Source of the DNA: Anaerolineae bacterium
GTDB lineage: Bacteria; Chloroflexota; Anaerolineae; Aggregatilineales; Phototrophicaceae
Direction of reading: 5' to 3'
DNA: 61,308 nucleotides
Assembly (NCBI GenBank): GCA_017303635.1
Contig: JAFLCG010000024.1
Coordinates: 1 to 61,308, forward strand
In this document: positions 26,351-35,474 of the stretch, piece by piece
Numbering within the stretch: position 1 is the first letter of the stretch
Layout: every line of letters begins with the position of its first letter
Notes under the pieces: model-generated
The model's input: only the letters and a program-made list of their open reading frames with translations
Databases searched by the model: none
What the model was told of the DNA's origin: nothing
Translations under genes and position numbers: made by a program

Positions 26351-27262
26351 ATGAGAAATCAACCAGTCCCAGATCAAATTCGCGGGCTTGTCCGCTTGAC
26401 ACGCTGGCAAGAATATGTGCCATTTGTAATTCCATTGACAGTTCTCGGTGGATTGTTGGCTGTTCATCCATACGGCATCTCGCTCGATTGGCGGCTTATT
26501 GCTGTGACTGCCGCCAATATCCTGGCTGTGGCTTACGCTTTTATGATCAATGACATCGAGGATGCGCCCGATGATGCTCGTGATCCTGATCGTGCTGCCC
26601 GGAACCCCATTACGATGGGTGAGATTGGCATTCGCTTCGGCTATGCAGCCTGCCGGTTCGTTGCCGGGGTTACGCTCGTTTTGTATGCCTTAGCCGGTGG
26701 CTATGCCTTTGCAATTGGGGTAGCGACCCTGCTCCTTTCGCATCTTTACTCATGGCGTCCCGTGCGGTTGAAGGCTTGGCCGGTAACCGATATTGTTTCT
26801 CATTCATTGATGCTCAGTGGGTTGCTGCTGCTGGCAGGTTACTACACTTATCACACAGAACCGGGTATCGTCTGGTATGTCGCTGCGGGTGTGACCTTTT
26901 TCTCGGTCTACGGTCAACTCTATAACCAGATACGCGATTTCGAAATGGACAAGGCCGCTGGGTTGAAAAATACCGCCATCCTGCTGGGTGAAGCCAATAC
27001 CCGTCGTGCAATGTATCTCTCGATAGGCTTGGCTGCAGCTTGTATCGTAGCAGCGATTGTTCAGAACGCTTTTCCACTCTGGTTGGGCTTGGTTCTCGTT
27101 GCCAGCATTCCGGTAAGTATGATGATTAGCCCTCGCGGCGATATGCGTGGTGGTGAGGCTGTTGACATCAGCGGTAAGTATCAGATTCAAGGCCTGTTAG
27201 CGGTCAACCTGACGGTTGCAGCCTGGCTTGCCTACACCGTATACCTGCAACTTACATTGTAA
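26351..27262 (+). CDS. UbiA-family prenyltransferase
   Basis: A 303-residue integral membrane protein with about nine helices. The first Asp-rich motif is NDIEDAPDD (67-75, matching NDxxDxxxD), the second is RDFEMDKAAG near 197-206; both bind Mg and the prenyl diphosphate. UbiA enzymes join prenyl chains to quinone precursors, haem, chlorophyllide or sugars. I start at ATG 26351, with GAGGGGG four bases upstream, rather than at an earlier in-frame ATG that adds 29 residues across the divergent promoter region. The substrate is not decidable here; no quinone or haem genes are adjacent. Confidence 0.85.
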   Translation: MRNQPVPDQIRGLVRLTRWQEYVPFVIPLTVLGGLLAVHPYGISLDWRLIAVTAANILAVAYAFMINDIEDAPDDARDPDRAARNPITMGEIGIRFGYAACRFVAGVTLVLYALAGGYAFAIGVATLLLSHLYSWRPVRLKAWPVTDIVSHSLMLSGLLLLAGYYTYHTEPGIVWYVAAGVTFFSVYGQLYNQIRDFEMDKAAGLKNTAILLGEANTRRAMYLSIGLAAACIVAAIVQNAFPLWLGLVLVASIPVSMMISPRGDMRGGEAVDISGKYQIQGLLAVNLTVAAWLAYTVYLQLTL

Positions 27263-27281
27263 ACTTGTAACGAATTGGATG

Positions 27282-27324
27282 AACCCCGATGGGAACATGA
27301 TCGGTTTCCATCGGGGTTTTTTAT
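27282..27324 (+). terminator. Terminator after the UbiA-family gene
   Basis: AACCCCGATGG (27282-27292) pairs with CCATCGGGGTT (27308-27318), and TTTTTT follows. It separates the gene from the hybrid kinase promoter. Confidence 0.9.
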
Positions 27325-27359
27325 TTCTTCCTACGTGAGCATTTTACTTTTGAACTCGA

Positions 27360-27389
27360 TTGATAGAACCAACGCTTCTGGACTATAAT
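27360..27389 (+). promoter_or_regulatory. Promoter of the hybrid kinase gene
   Basis: TTGATA (27360-27365), an 18-base spacer and TATAAT (27384-27389). Transcription would begin about 27396, some 30 bases before the chosen ATG at 27428. Confidence 0.7.
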
Positions 27390-27427
27390 TCTTATTGTGA
27401 TGTTTGTTTGCGAAGGTATTTGCCCTG

Positions 27428-30400
27428 ATGACCACCACTGAGGTCAAGACCAAAGGCCGTATTCTGGTTGTAGACGATATTCCAGATACGGTCGAACTTC
27501 TAAAGGACTGGTTAACGAGTCACCAGTATGACACTCTGGGTGTTACCAGTGGAGTCAAGGCTCTTGAAATTGCGGCTGAGAGTAAGCCAGACCTAATCCT
27601 ATTGGATGTGATGATGCCAAAGATGGATGGTATGGAAACATGCCGCCGCTTGAAGGCTAATCCCGCTACAGCCAGTATTCCGGTGATTTTGGTAACCGCC
27701 CGTAACCCAAGTGATGCTCGTGCTGAGGGGATGCTGGCGGGTGCGATTGATTACATCACAAAGCCCGTCAATCTCAATGAACTCGTCAGTCGAATAGAAA
27801 TCGCACTTTCACGTGCTGATCAGCAGACCCCTGTGGATGTGCAGCGATTATTAGAAGAAGTGGCACATTCTGCGCTGGCAATCATGGGCTGCGATATGGT
27901 CTGGTTATTGGGTATTGATTCTGAAATGGCGTTCCTTCGTAGTCGTATTCTGGTAACCACGGGCGGCCAACGGCAGGAAACTGATTTTTTGGTCACTGCA
28001 GGGCAGGGTGAACCCGTTCCAGTTTACGCCTTAAATGAAGATCATAACCCATTCTGTGCAGTATATGTGACGCGCAAGACAGAGGTAAATCTGCTCACTT
28101 CATCGTTAGCGACAGTACCTTCCATGCAGGCGCTGCAAAAAGCGACTGTTGCGCTTCGTTTGAGCTACCTGACTGCTGTTCCGATTACAGCCGCTGGTAA
28201 AACATCTGGTGTGATGGTGCTCGGCAGTGTTAAGCCTGTTGATATGGAAACCCAACGCACCCGACAGATTGTGACCTCTCTTGCCAGTCAGGCGGCTATC
28301 GCGCTGGATTATTCCAGGTTGATTCTCGATTTGACCGATCGTGAACGGGATATGCGTCGCGAACAGACCTTCCGTCAGATGGTCTTGGATACCATGAGTG
28401 ATGGCTTGGTCGTTATTGACTCAAAAGGCATTATTAAATATGTGAATAGACGTTTATTGCGTCTCACCGACTATCCCAAAGGTTATCTCGAAGGTCGTTC
28501 GGTTGGTGAACTCTTTCATCCTGATGATCGGATAGCCGTCATGATAGGCCTTCTGCGTGAAGGTGGTGCGACGATGCGTTTCGATCAGCGATTGATGACG
28601 CGGGACAATCGTGTGATTCCGGTTTGGATGAGCCGTTCTCGTTCCCAGAGTGACGATCTGGAAAATCAGGTTATTGTTCTTAGTGATATGACCGACCAGA
28701 AGCAGCGGCAGGATGAACTTGAGCTTCAAACTCGTAGACTGGGTGCGCTGAATAAAGCATCTCACATAATCACCGCTAAAGTCTCACTGCATGAAACCCT
28801 GCAGAATATTCTTGATGCGGCGATGAGTGTAGTTGAAGCGCAAGGTGCTTCCCTATTCCTCTTTAATAAAGATAACGCTAGTGAATTGATTGTAGTTGCA
28901 GCCGTCGGTACTGCTTCCGACATTATGCAGGGTCTGCGTGTGCCGGTTGGGCAGGGTGTGGCAGGCTGGGTTGCCCGCGAAGCGAAATCCGAGTTGGTGA
29001 GCAAAATCGAGCGCGACCCTCGTTTTTTCAAAGGTGTTGATGAGCAAACTGGCTTGGATACGCGCTCATTGATTGCGGTGCCACTCATTGCTGGACAGGG
29101 TGTCATCGGCGTTATTGAAGTGGTGAATAAGCTCGACGGTGAGTTTACTCAAGATGATGTGCGTCTTTTGGAGAGTATGGCAGGTACGGCAGCAATTTCA
29201 GTCGAGAATGCGCGATTGTTTGATGAAACACGTCGTCGAGTAAAAGAACTGGGTACGTTGTTCGAGGCTAGTTCTGCGGCTTCTTCGACCTTGGAATTCT
29301 CTCAGGTTATTCAAGGGGTTGCGCGAAATATCGCCAAAGGGTTAGAAGTTGCACGCTGTTCCATTATGTCGCTGGACGAGGCTCAGCATCGCCTGGAGGC
29401 ACTAGCCGAACAATGCGATATTGCATGGCTTTGGGATGATGCGCCCAGACAAGCCTTACGTGTTTTACCACTGGTTGAAGCTGCTGTTGGCGAAATGAAA
29501 GCCTTGCAGACCAGCCTCACTGACCCTGTGTTATCCACTGAAGATCGTCTCATGCTCGAAGCCAACGGCATGGGGCAGGTTATTCATATTCCGCAGAAGC
29601 TCAGAGATCGAGATCACTTGATTGTCAGCCTCTTTTATCTGTATCCAGAGCACGAATATAGTGAAAGTGATGTTCAGCAAGTTCGCACTCGAGTACGGGA
29701 ATGGTTCAACAGTATTGAAGGCGAAAGTATCGAACGGGTATCACCAGTAGAACTCCAGCGACTCGCTGAAAAGCTGATGGTAGTAGGTCTGTCGCAATGG
29801 TTGATGATCCGTTCCTGGAAAGATGGAGAAGATTTTTCCCGTTTGTTATTGGAGCGTGGTTTTAGCGAATGGACTACTCGCCCTGGGTCCATTCTTAGTC
29901 TGGATCAATATCCGACGACGCAATCAGTTATTCGTACCGGTGCTATTCAGATGAAATTGCTCGAGGACCTAAAAGGTGACCCCTATGAGTCGGCATGGGT
30001 CAGTGGTCGTGGAGGCCGTTCCTGCCTGATCGTTCCTTTGATGGAAAAAGGCAAAGCCGTAGGTGCCATCAAGTTGTTGGATCAGGATGCGCGCCTGTTT
30101 GATGAAGGTGAAATCCGGCTTGCACAGGGGATCGCTAATGTCGTTAGCACCGCTATCGTTAATGCCAGACTGTATCAATCCCTGGAGAACCGTGCCCGTG
30201 CGCTAGAGAATGCATACCGGGAATTGCAGCAAGCTGACAAGGCCAAGGATGAGTTTATTCAGAATGTATCGCATGAACTACGTACGCCCCTGATTTCTAT
30301 TCTTGGGTATGGTGGGTTGATGGTTGAAGGGGATCTGGGTGAGATCAATGAAGGCCAAAAAGATGCCCTCGACACGATGATGCGGAAGGCGCAGAAGCTG

Positions 30401-30943
30401 GCCGAAATCGTTGAAGATATTGTCTCTGCAATTGCGACTGAGCGTACATTCGAGAAGAACTCTGTTGATTTGCACGCAACCTTACAAGGTGTAATAGAGA
30501 AATATACACCTCGAATGAACGACATCGGAATCAAGTTGCAAAGCAGTTTTCCGGCAATTGTTGAACCAGTGCAAGGGGATAGCCGGGCGCTTTCTGAGGC
30601 CTTGGATAAACTGGTCGATAACGCGCTTAAGTTTGGGGCCAGTGGTGGGCAGATTGAAATTGCAGTAGAAGATGCGGGTGGGCCAACGCTTCAGGTAAGC
30701 ATCCGAGATTATGGGATCGGTATACCTGAAAGCGAGCACCAGAAGATTTTTCAGCGTTTCTATCAAGTGGATGGTAGCTCTACTCGTCGTTTTGGTGGGA
30801 CAGGTTTGGGGTTAGCAATTGCTCGTATGATTGTCGACGGGCATGGTGGACGCATCGATGTGCATAGCAGACCTGGTGAAGGTAGCACCTTCACTGTGTC
30901 GCTGCCCAAGTACACGACATTGAAAGACAATGGTTATCAATGA
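27428..30943 (+). CDS. Hybrid sensor kinase: receiver-GAF-PAS-GAF-GAF-GAF-HisKA-ATPase
   Basis: An 1171-residue soluble protein from ATG 27428 (MTTTEVK); an in-frame TTG eight codons earlier is less likely. The N-terminal receiver is complete (VVDD 14-17, D60 in LLDVMMPKMDG, then Lys in ITKPVN). A GAF-like domain covers about 140-300, a PAS domain about 315-420 (MSDGLVVIDSKGIIKYVN), then GAF-like domains about 440-600, 610-770 and 800-910. The HisKA box FIQNVSHELRTPL has His949; the ATPase domain has NALKFGASGG, RDYGIGIPES and GGTGLGLAIARM. With an N-terminal receiver and several GAF/PAS sensors it probably integrates cytosolic signals and receives phosphate from another kinase. No regulator gene is adjacent. 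Confidence 0.9.
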   Translation: MTTTEVKTKGRILVVDDIPDTVELLKDWLTSHQYDTLGVTSGVKALEIAAESKPDLILLDVMMPKMDGMETCRRLKANPATASIPVILVTARNPSDARAEGMLAGAIDYITKPVNLNELVSRIEIALSRADQQTPVDVQRLLEEVAHSALAIMGCDMVWLLGIDSEMAFLRSRILVTTGGQRQETDFLVTAGQGEPVPVYALNEDHNPFCAVYVTRKTEVNLLTSSLATVPSMQALQKATVALRLSYLTAVPITAAGKTSGVMVLGSVKPVDMETQRTRQIVTSLASQAAIALDYSRLILDLTDRERDMRREQTFRQMVLDTMSDGLVVIDSKGIIKYVNRRLLRLTDYPKGYLEGRSVGELFHPDDRIAVMIGLLREGGATMRFDQRLMTRDNRVIPVWMSRSRSQSDDLENQVIVLSDMTDQKQRQDELELQTRRLGALNKASHIITAKVSLHETLQNILDAAMSVVEAQGASLFLFNKDNASELIVVAAVGTASDIMQGLRVPVGQGVAGWVAREAKSELVSKIERDPRFFKGVDEQTGLDTRSLIAVPLIAGQGVIGVIEVVNKLDGEFTQDDVRLLESMAGTAAISVENARLFDETRRRVKELGTLFEASSAASSTLEFSQVIQGVARNIAKGLEVARCSIMSLDEAQHRLEALAEQCDIAWLWDDAPRQALRVLPLVEAAVGEMKALQTSLTDPVLSTEDRLMLEANGMGQVIHIPQKLRDRDHLIVSLFYLYPEHEYSESDVQQVRTRVREWFNSIEGESIERVSPVELQRLAEKLMVVGLSQWLMIRSWKDGEDFSRLLLERGFSEWTTRPGSILSLDQYPTTQSVIRTGAIQMKLLEDLKGDPYESAWVSGRGGRSCLIVPLMEKGKAVGAIKLLDQDARLFDEGEIRLAQGIANVVSTAIVNARLYQSLENRARALENAYRELQQADKAKDEFIQNVSHELRTPLISILGYGGLMVEGDLGEINEGQKDALDTMMRKAQKLAEIVEDIVSAIATERTFEKNSVDLHATLQGVIEKYTPRMNDIGIKLQSSFPAIVEPVQGDSRALSEALDKLVDNALKFGASGGQIEIAVEDAGGPTLQVSIRDYGIGIPESEHQKIFQRFYQVDGSSTRRFGGTGLGLAIARMIVDGHGGRIDVHSRPGEGSTFTVSLPKYTTLKDNGYQ

Positions 30944-31329
30944 GTCTCAGCGATCTTCACGGCATACTATTCAATTGGCATATTCTGTATTCGTTTGTAC
31001 TTGGTATTTGGGGCGCGATTATGGCTGCCCGACGCGAATCGATTTCCGGTAATTTCTGGGGAGCAGTTGCGACCGGAACTTTGCTGGCTGCCGCGGTTCT
31101 CATAATGGGCATCATCCTGACTCTACAAGGTTTTCAAACCACTCGACTGGTCACATATTATCTCTATATGGCATGGTTAGTCATCATTATGCCGGGTTTG
31201 TTCTCCTTACTCCGCGGCCGTGATGATCGAAGTGCTGCGATCGCCTTTACCCTGTTGTGTATCTTTAATGGTTTTACTTCTCTCAGTATGCTGCAACGTG
31301 GTTTCACCGGCCCCTGGCTAGTGCCCTAG
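30940..31329 (+). CDS. Small membrane protein of unknown function
   Basis: A 129-residue protein with four hydrophobic segments (about 10-25, 42-62, 69-90 and 100-118) and short loops. ATG at 30940 overlaps the kinase stop as ATGA, so it is translationally coupled to the kinase and might be its membrane partner or simply a co-transcribed gene. I do not recognise the family. Confidence 0.65.
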   Translation: MSLSDLHGILFNWHILYSFVLGIWGAIMAARRESISGNFWGAVATGTLLAAAVLIMGIILTLQGFQTTRLVTYYLYMAWLVIIMPGLFSLLRGRDDRSAAIAFTLLCIFNGFTSLSMLQRGFTGPWLVP

Positions 31330-31343
31330 CGCAATCAACCGCT

Positions 31344-33974
31344 GTGAAGCTTATCCTTACCCATGACCATGCTGATTTCGACGCGCTGGCAGCGATGTTC
31401 GCGGCAGCCAAGCTTAATCCTGAACATGTCCCAATACTGCCAGATCAATTAAATGCCAACGTTTCCCGTTTTCTGACTCTTTATGGGAGCGGACTACCTT
31501 TCGTTTCGCGCAGCCAGGTTACTCCTAAACGGATTGAACAGGTTATTGCTGTAGATACACAACGGGTAACTCATTGGAAGGGTATGGGTAAGAAAACCTA
31601 TACGCTGATTATTGATCATCATCCTCTGGCTGTTGAATTGAAACCAAATCAATCCTTCAGCGGCGAAGTCATGGGCGCATGTACAACTTTGCTGGTTGAA
31701 CAGATAGAAAAAGCCGAGTTGAGTCTCAATCCGCTGGAAGCAACACTGCTTACGTTGGGTATTTATGAGGATACTGGATCACTCGGCTATGGTACCACCA
31801 GGTCGCGAGATCTGCGTGGTGCTGCCTGGTTGCTCGATCAGGGCGCTGTTCTGGATACAGTACGTCAGTTTTTGGCTCACCCATTTGATGATAGTCAGCA
31901 GATTTTACTCTCTCAATTGATACAAGGGGCTGAAACCCGCCAAATCCGAGGTCATTCGGTGACCGTAGCCGACGCGAGGATGAGCCAGCATGTTTCCGAG
32001 ATTAGCACAGTTGCTCATCGGTTGCGTGATTTGTTAGATACGGAGATCTTGCTGGTTCTGGTTCAGTTGCCTGCCAGTTTACATTTGGTGGCGCGCTCAA
32101 CGGTCGATACTGTTGAATTAGGTAGTGTGGCACGTACCTATGGTGGAGGGGGGCATCGTCGGGCTGCTGCGGCTACTGTTAAGGATCATACGTTCGCTGA
32201 GGTCAAATCGTCTATTTGGCAGATCGTAGAACAATACATTTCTCCTGTCACTATGGTGCGGGATTTGATGTCGTATGGCGTCTATACCATTGAAGCTGAC
32301 TTGAATTTGAAAGAAGTTGCCCCGCGGTTACGAAGAATCGGTCATGAAGGCTACCCTGTAGTGGAACATGGTCGGCTTATTGGCTTGCTATCTCGCCGAG
32401 ACCTCGACCGTGCTCTGGAACATGGATTAGGTCATTTGCGTGTACGCGATGTGATGAATGCAGGTTCAGTTGCGATTCAACCTGATGATAGCTTTGACCA
32501 ACTTCAGCGGATCATGATCGACTCAGATCGGGGTCAGATTCCGGTGATTGATGGAAGTGGGCAGGTACTTGGCATTGTTACCCGTACTGATGTGTTATCT
32601 CACTGGCGGCGGCTGCATAACAATCCAGGTGCAGCGACTGAGAGCTTAAACTACGATCAAATCAGAAATGTACTGGGTGTAGATGCAGCACTAGCTATTC
32701 AACGAATTGCTGAAGCAGCTCAAGCCAATGGGCAGGTGCTCTATCTGGTGGGCGGGTGTGTACGGGATTTGCTACTGGCGCGCCGTAATCTGGATTTGGA
32801 TTTTGTTGTTGAAGGGGATGGGATTGCATTGGCCTGCCAGATGGCAGCAAATTATGGGGGTGATATCAGTGCTTATACTCCTTTTGGTACGGCGACTTGG
32901 AAACTGGAAGCTGCAGTTGCTCAACGATTGGGTGTACAAACGACTGGCTTGCCCGATCATATCGATTTTGTGACTGCTCGTAATGAGTATTATGAAACAC
33001 CCACGGCATTGCCCACCGTCTATAGAGGTTCTATTAAACTCGATCTGGCACGACGGGACTTTACGATCAATACACTCGCGATACAGTTAAGCCCTTTAGC
33101 GGCTAATGGTCGCTTGCTTGATCCTTTCCATGGGGTCAAGGATTTGCGAGCAAAAATTATCCGTGTGTTGCATAACCTCAGCTTTGTGGATGACCCAACC
33201 CGTATTTTGCGGGCCTACCGTTTTAGTCACCGGCTGGGATTTGAGATTGAAGCACGCACTAACGATCTGATCAATACTGCAATGCCGATGTTAGCTCGCA
33301 TTACGGGTGAGCGACTTCGCAATGAATTCACCTTGATTTTTCAGGAAGAACGCCCGGAACAAATATTGTCGCTTCTAGACAAACGTGGCATCCTCCATGG
33401 TATCCATCCTGAATTTACATTTCCCTCGAAAGCGGTTGCAGATTTTGAGCGTGCTCGGCATATCGCGCTTCCCTGGAATAGTCCCGATTTCAGCTTGGAT
33501 AATCTCTACTGGCACATTCTTGCACGCCATTTGAATCCCGAATCGCTCTCTTCGTTCGGTGAGCGCTTGCTTATACCTACCGGAGAAGTCGAAGCCTGGT
33601 TGGCAACCCGACAACTCTTGGAAGCGGAGGAATGGCTCAATTCTGACTTGGCTAGACCGTCCAAAATTGTGGAACGCTTAAACAAGCTACCTGAATCCGC
33701 TTTGCTTGCCAGTTGGTTTTTGATGCAATCTGCGGTCGCCTCAGAACGGATTGTGAATTACTCACAGCGTTGGCGGTATATCAGGCCGTCTGTGAATGGC
33801 AATGATCTCCGCCAATTGGGGTTACCCCCTGGGCCGTGCTATAGCCTCATTCTAAAACGATTACGTGACGGATTGCTGGATGGGGAACTAGCAAAAGGTT
33901 CTGATGAACTAACTCAAATTAAGAAATGGATTGCGGACGGAATCTGCTCGCAAATACCTATACAAAATGGTTAG
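31344..33974 (+). CDS. DHH phosphoesterase-CBS-CCA-adding tRNA nucleotidyltransferase fusion
   Basis: An 876-residue protein starting with GTG at 31344. Residues 1-150 are a DHH phosphoesterase domain (THDHADFDALAA at 6-17, IIDHHPLA at 90-97), then DHHA1 with YGGGGHRRAAAAT near 265-280. Two CBS domains cover about 303-430. The class II nucleotidyltransferase head begins at about 467 with LVGGCVRDLLLARRN and the catalytic LDLDFVVEGD, followed by the neck and tail region with PTRILRAYRFSHRLGF. This domain order is known in several thermophiles and in Chloroflexota and related phyla: enzymes that add CC, A or CCA to tRNA 3' ends with fused DHH/CBS modules. Which bases this one adds cannot be settled by eye. 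It probably shares an operon with the kinase. Confidence 0.88.
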   Translation: MKLILTHDHADFDALAAMFAAAKLNPEHVPILPDQLNANVSRFLTLYGSGLPFVSRSQVTPKRIEQVIAVDTQRVTHWKGMGKKTYTLIIDHHPLAVELKPNQSFSGEVMGACTTLLVEQIEKAELSLNPLEATLLTLGIYEDTGSLGYGTTRSRDLRGAAWLLDQGAVLDTVRQFLAHPFDDSQQILLSQLIQGAETRQIRGHSVTVADARMSQHVSEISTVAHRLRDLLDTEILLVLVQLPASLHLVARSTVDTVELGSVARTYGGGGHRRAAAATVKDHTFAEVKSSIWQIVEQYISPVTMVRDLMSYGVYTIEADLNLKEVAPRLRRIGHEGYPVVEHGRLIGLLSRRDLDRALEHGLGHLRVRDVMNAGSVAIQPDDSFDQLQRIMIDSDRGQIPVIDGSGQVLGIVTRTDVLSHWRRLHNNPGAATESLNYDQIRNVLGVDAALAIQRIAEAAQANGQVLYLVGGCVRDLLLARRNLDLDFVVEGDGIALACQMAANYGGDISAYTPFGTATWKLEAAVAQRLGVQTTGLPDHIDFVTARNEYYETPTALPTVYRGSIKLDLARRDFTINTLAIQLSPLAANGRLLDPFHGVKDLRAKIIRVLHNLSFVDDPTRILRAYRFSHRLGFEIEARTNDLINTAMPMLARITGERLRNEFTLIFQEERPEQILSLLDKRGILHGIHPEFTFPSKAVADFERARHIALPWNSPDFSLDNLYWHILARHLNPESLSSFGERLLIPTGEVEAWLATRQLLEAEEWLNSDLARPSKIVERLNKLPESALLASWFLMQSAVASERIVNYSQRWRYIRPSVNGNDLRQLGLPPGPCYSLILKRLRDGLLDGELAKGSDELTQIKKWIADGICSQIPIQNG

Positions 33975-34071
33975 AATTTACAAACACCGGTCAATAGGAC
34001 TTGCGTCCTGCCAAAACGGCGCGATAGAATGCCTCTTCAAATTGGACTTAATGTAATGTTGAACGATCTTA

Positions 34072-34093
34072 TGGTAACGTGGAACCGTTACCA
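34072..34093 (+). promoter_or_regulatory. Inverted repeat upstream of the cupin gene
   Basis: TGGTAACG (34072-34079) and CGTTACCA (34086-34093) form a perfect eight-base inverted repeat around TGGAAC, 24 bases before the ATG at 34118. No T-run follows, so an operator or leader hairpin is more likely than a terminator. Confidence 0.4.
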
Positions 34094-34117
34094 CGAGAAT
34101 TTGCCGAGGAACATTGA

Positions 34118-34450
34118 ATGAGCATCGTTCAAAAAGATGTGAAAATAACCCGCTGGCGCGGTAGTGAGCACCCTACCTTCTCCAATATCACCCGCCAGAT
34201 GAAGAAAGAAGGCCTGCGGCCTTATATGTGGACCAATATGGCGAATCATCGCTATGGTGTTCGCAGTCATGGTTATGACAAAGTGTTGTATGTGGTTGAT
34301 GGTTCGATTGAGTTGTCTTTCCCGGATTTGGGTCAGCAGTTGATTATGCGACCCGGCGACCGGGTCGATGTTCCTGCCGGGGTCCGGCATGGAACGATTG
34401 TTGGGAATAAGGGCGCTTGTTGCGTAGAAGCAGCGGTAGCTCGCAAATAA
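34118..34450 (+). CDS. Small cupin-domain protein
   Basis: A 110-residue single-domain protein. The cupin barrel runs from about 40 to 100: SHGYDKVLYVVDGSIELSF, then MRPGDRVDVPAGVRHGTIV, matching cupin motif 2 (PxGxxH). The first motif has His53 and lacks part of the usual HxH, so metal binding may be partial. Cupins of this size are often sugar or small-molecule binders or isomerases. ATG at 34118 has GAGGA seven bases upstream. It stands alone between an inverted repeat and a terminator. Function unknown. Confidence 0.8.
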   Translation: MSIVQKDVKITRWRGSEHPTFSNITRQMKKEGLRPYMWTNMANHRYGVRSHGYDKVLYVVDGSIELSFPDLGQQLIMRPGDRVDVPAGVRHGTIVGNKGACCVEAAVARK

Positions 34451-34483
34451 TCCGAATTCTTGATACTGAGATCATATGATATG

Positions 34484-34530
34484 CCGCGCAAACTGTGAGC
34501 AAACGCACTCCGGGTTGCGCGGTTTTATTT
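34484..34530 (+). terminator. Terminator after the cupin gene
   Basis: CCGCGCAA (34484-34491) pairs with TTGCGCGG (34515-34522) across a 23-base loop and is followed by TTTTATTT. Confidence 0.75.
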
Positions 34531-34580
34531 CTGGCGTACACTACATCGAATGATAAGTTATCAGGGTCATGATGTAACGT

Positions 34581-35474
34581 ATGCAGCTTATCCCTTCATC
34601 TGCGGTGATATCCACTAATCAACCATCTTCTAGTCATCGACTTACTGTTCCGAATCATGCGATTCTTGCGGAAGATGGCTTTACCCCGGTCAACACGTTT
34701 TTTGCCAATTCCCATCGATTTGTGCCACAAATCGATGCTTCGTTATGGCAACTAGTCGTCAATGGACTTGGTATAAAACCTCTACGGTTGACCTTGTCCG
34801 ATCTGGTCGGTATTAGCTATCAACAGGTCGAGTGTACGCTCTGCAACCATATAACTGATCGTGAATTGCCGATAGGCCACGCTCTATGGGGTGGAGTCCC
34901 GCTTAAGCGCATACTAGCCCTTACCGAGGTCGAGAACCGCTATCCCGGGGTGCGGTTCTATAGCGCTGATGGTTACCAAGTGTCGTTGCCAACGGAACAC
35001 TTGAATGATGCTGTCTTGGCTACGGAGATGAATGGGCAAGCATTGACCTACGTTCATGGCTTTCCCCTACGCTTGATCGCACCTGGTTTGACCGAAAGGG
35101 CCATGCCTAAATGGCTTCAGCGCCTTGAATTGCTTGGTACTATAGTTTCAAAATCTGTGTATAACGTCCCGACAAGTGCTGCACTCTTGTATCCGCAGCA
35201 TCACGCAGCACTTACAGGAGAAGTTCAGCTTGCCGGTATTGCTTATGCGGGTAATCGCACTATCGACATGATTGAAGTCAGTATAGATGATGCAGCTTGG
35301 ATGCCTGTGGTCTTTGAACGACCTGATTCACCGACAATCTGGACACGCTGGCAGGCTGAATGGATGCCTCCTGCGCCTGGGCATTATATGATCAGTGTTC
35401 GTGCAGTCGACTCGGAGGGTGTATGGTCGCCCATACATCGTACGGTTATTCATGTGAGCGCAGTCCATCTATGA
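34581..35474 (+). CDS. Molybdopterin-dependent oxidoreductase, sulfite oxidase/YedY-like
   Basis: A 297-residue protein of the Oxidored_molyb family. HRFVPQID near 45-52 and the segment QVECTLCNHITDRELPIGHA (from 82) lead to WGGVPLKRIL; Cys88 lies exactly the usual 15 residues before the Trp of W-x-GVPL and is the expected molybdenum ligand. A C-terminal Mo-co dimerisation-like domain follows (IAYAGNRTIDMIEVSIDDAAW, about 215-297). Such enzymes reduce or oxidise small substrates outside the cytoplasm. No Tat or Sec signal peptide is present, which is odd for this family. Its stop overlaps the start of a Tat-targeted gene by four bases. Confidence 0.82.
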   Translation: MQLIPSSAVISTNQPSSSHRLTVPNHAILAEDGFTPVNTFFANSHRFVPQIDASLWQLVVNGLGIKPLRLTLSDLVGISYQQVECTLCNHITDRELPIGHALWGGVPLKRILALTEVENRYPGVRFYSADGYQVSLPTEHLNDAVLATEMNGQALTYVHGFPLRLIAPGLTERAMPKWLQRLELLGTIVSKSVYNVPTSAALLYPQHHAALTGEVQLAGIAYAGNRTIDMIEVSIDDAAWMPVVFERPDSPTIWTRWQAEWMPPAPGHYMISVRAVDSEGVWSPIHRTVIHVSAVHL

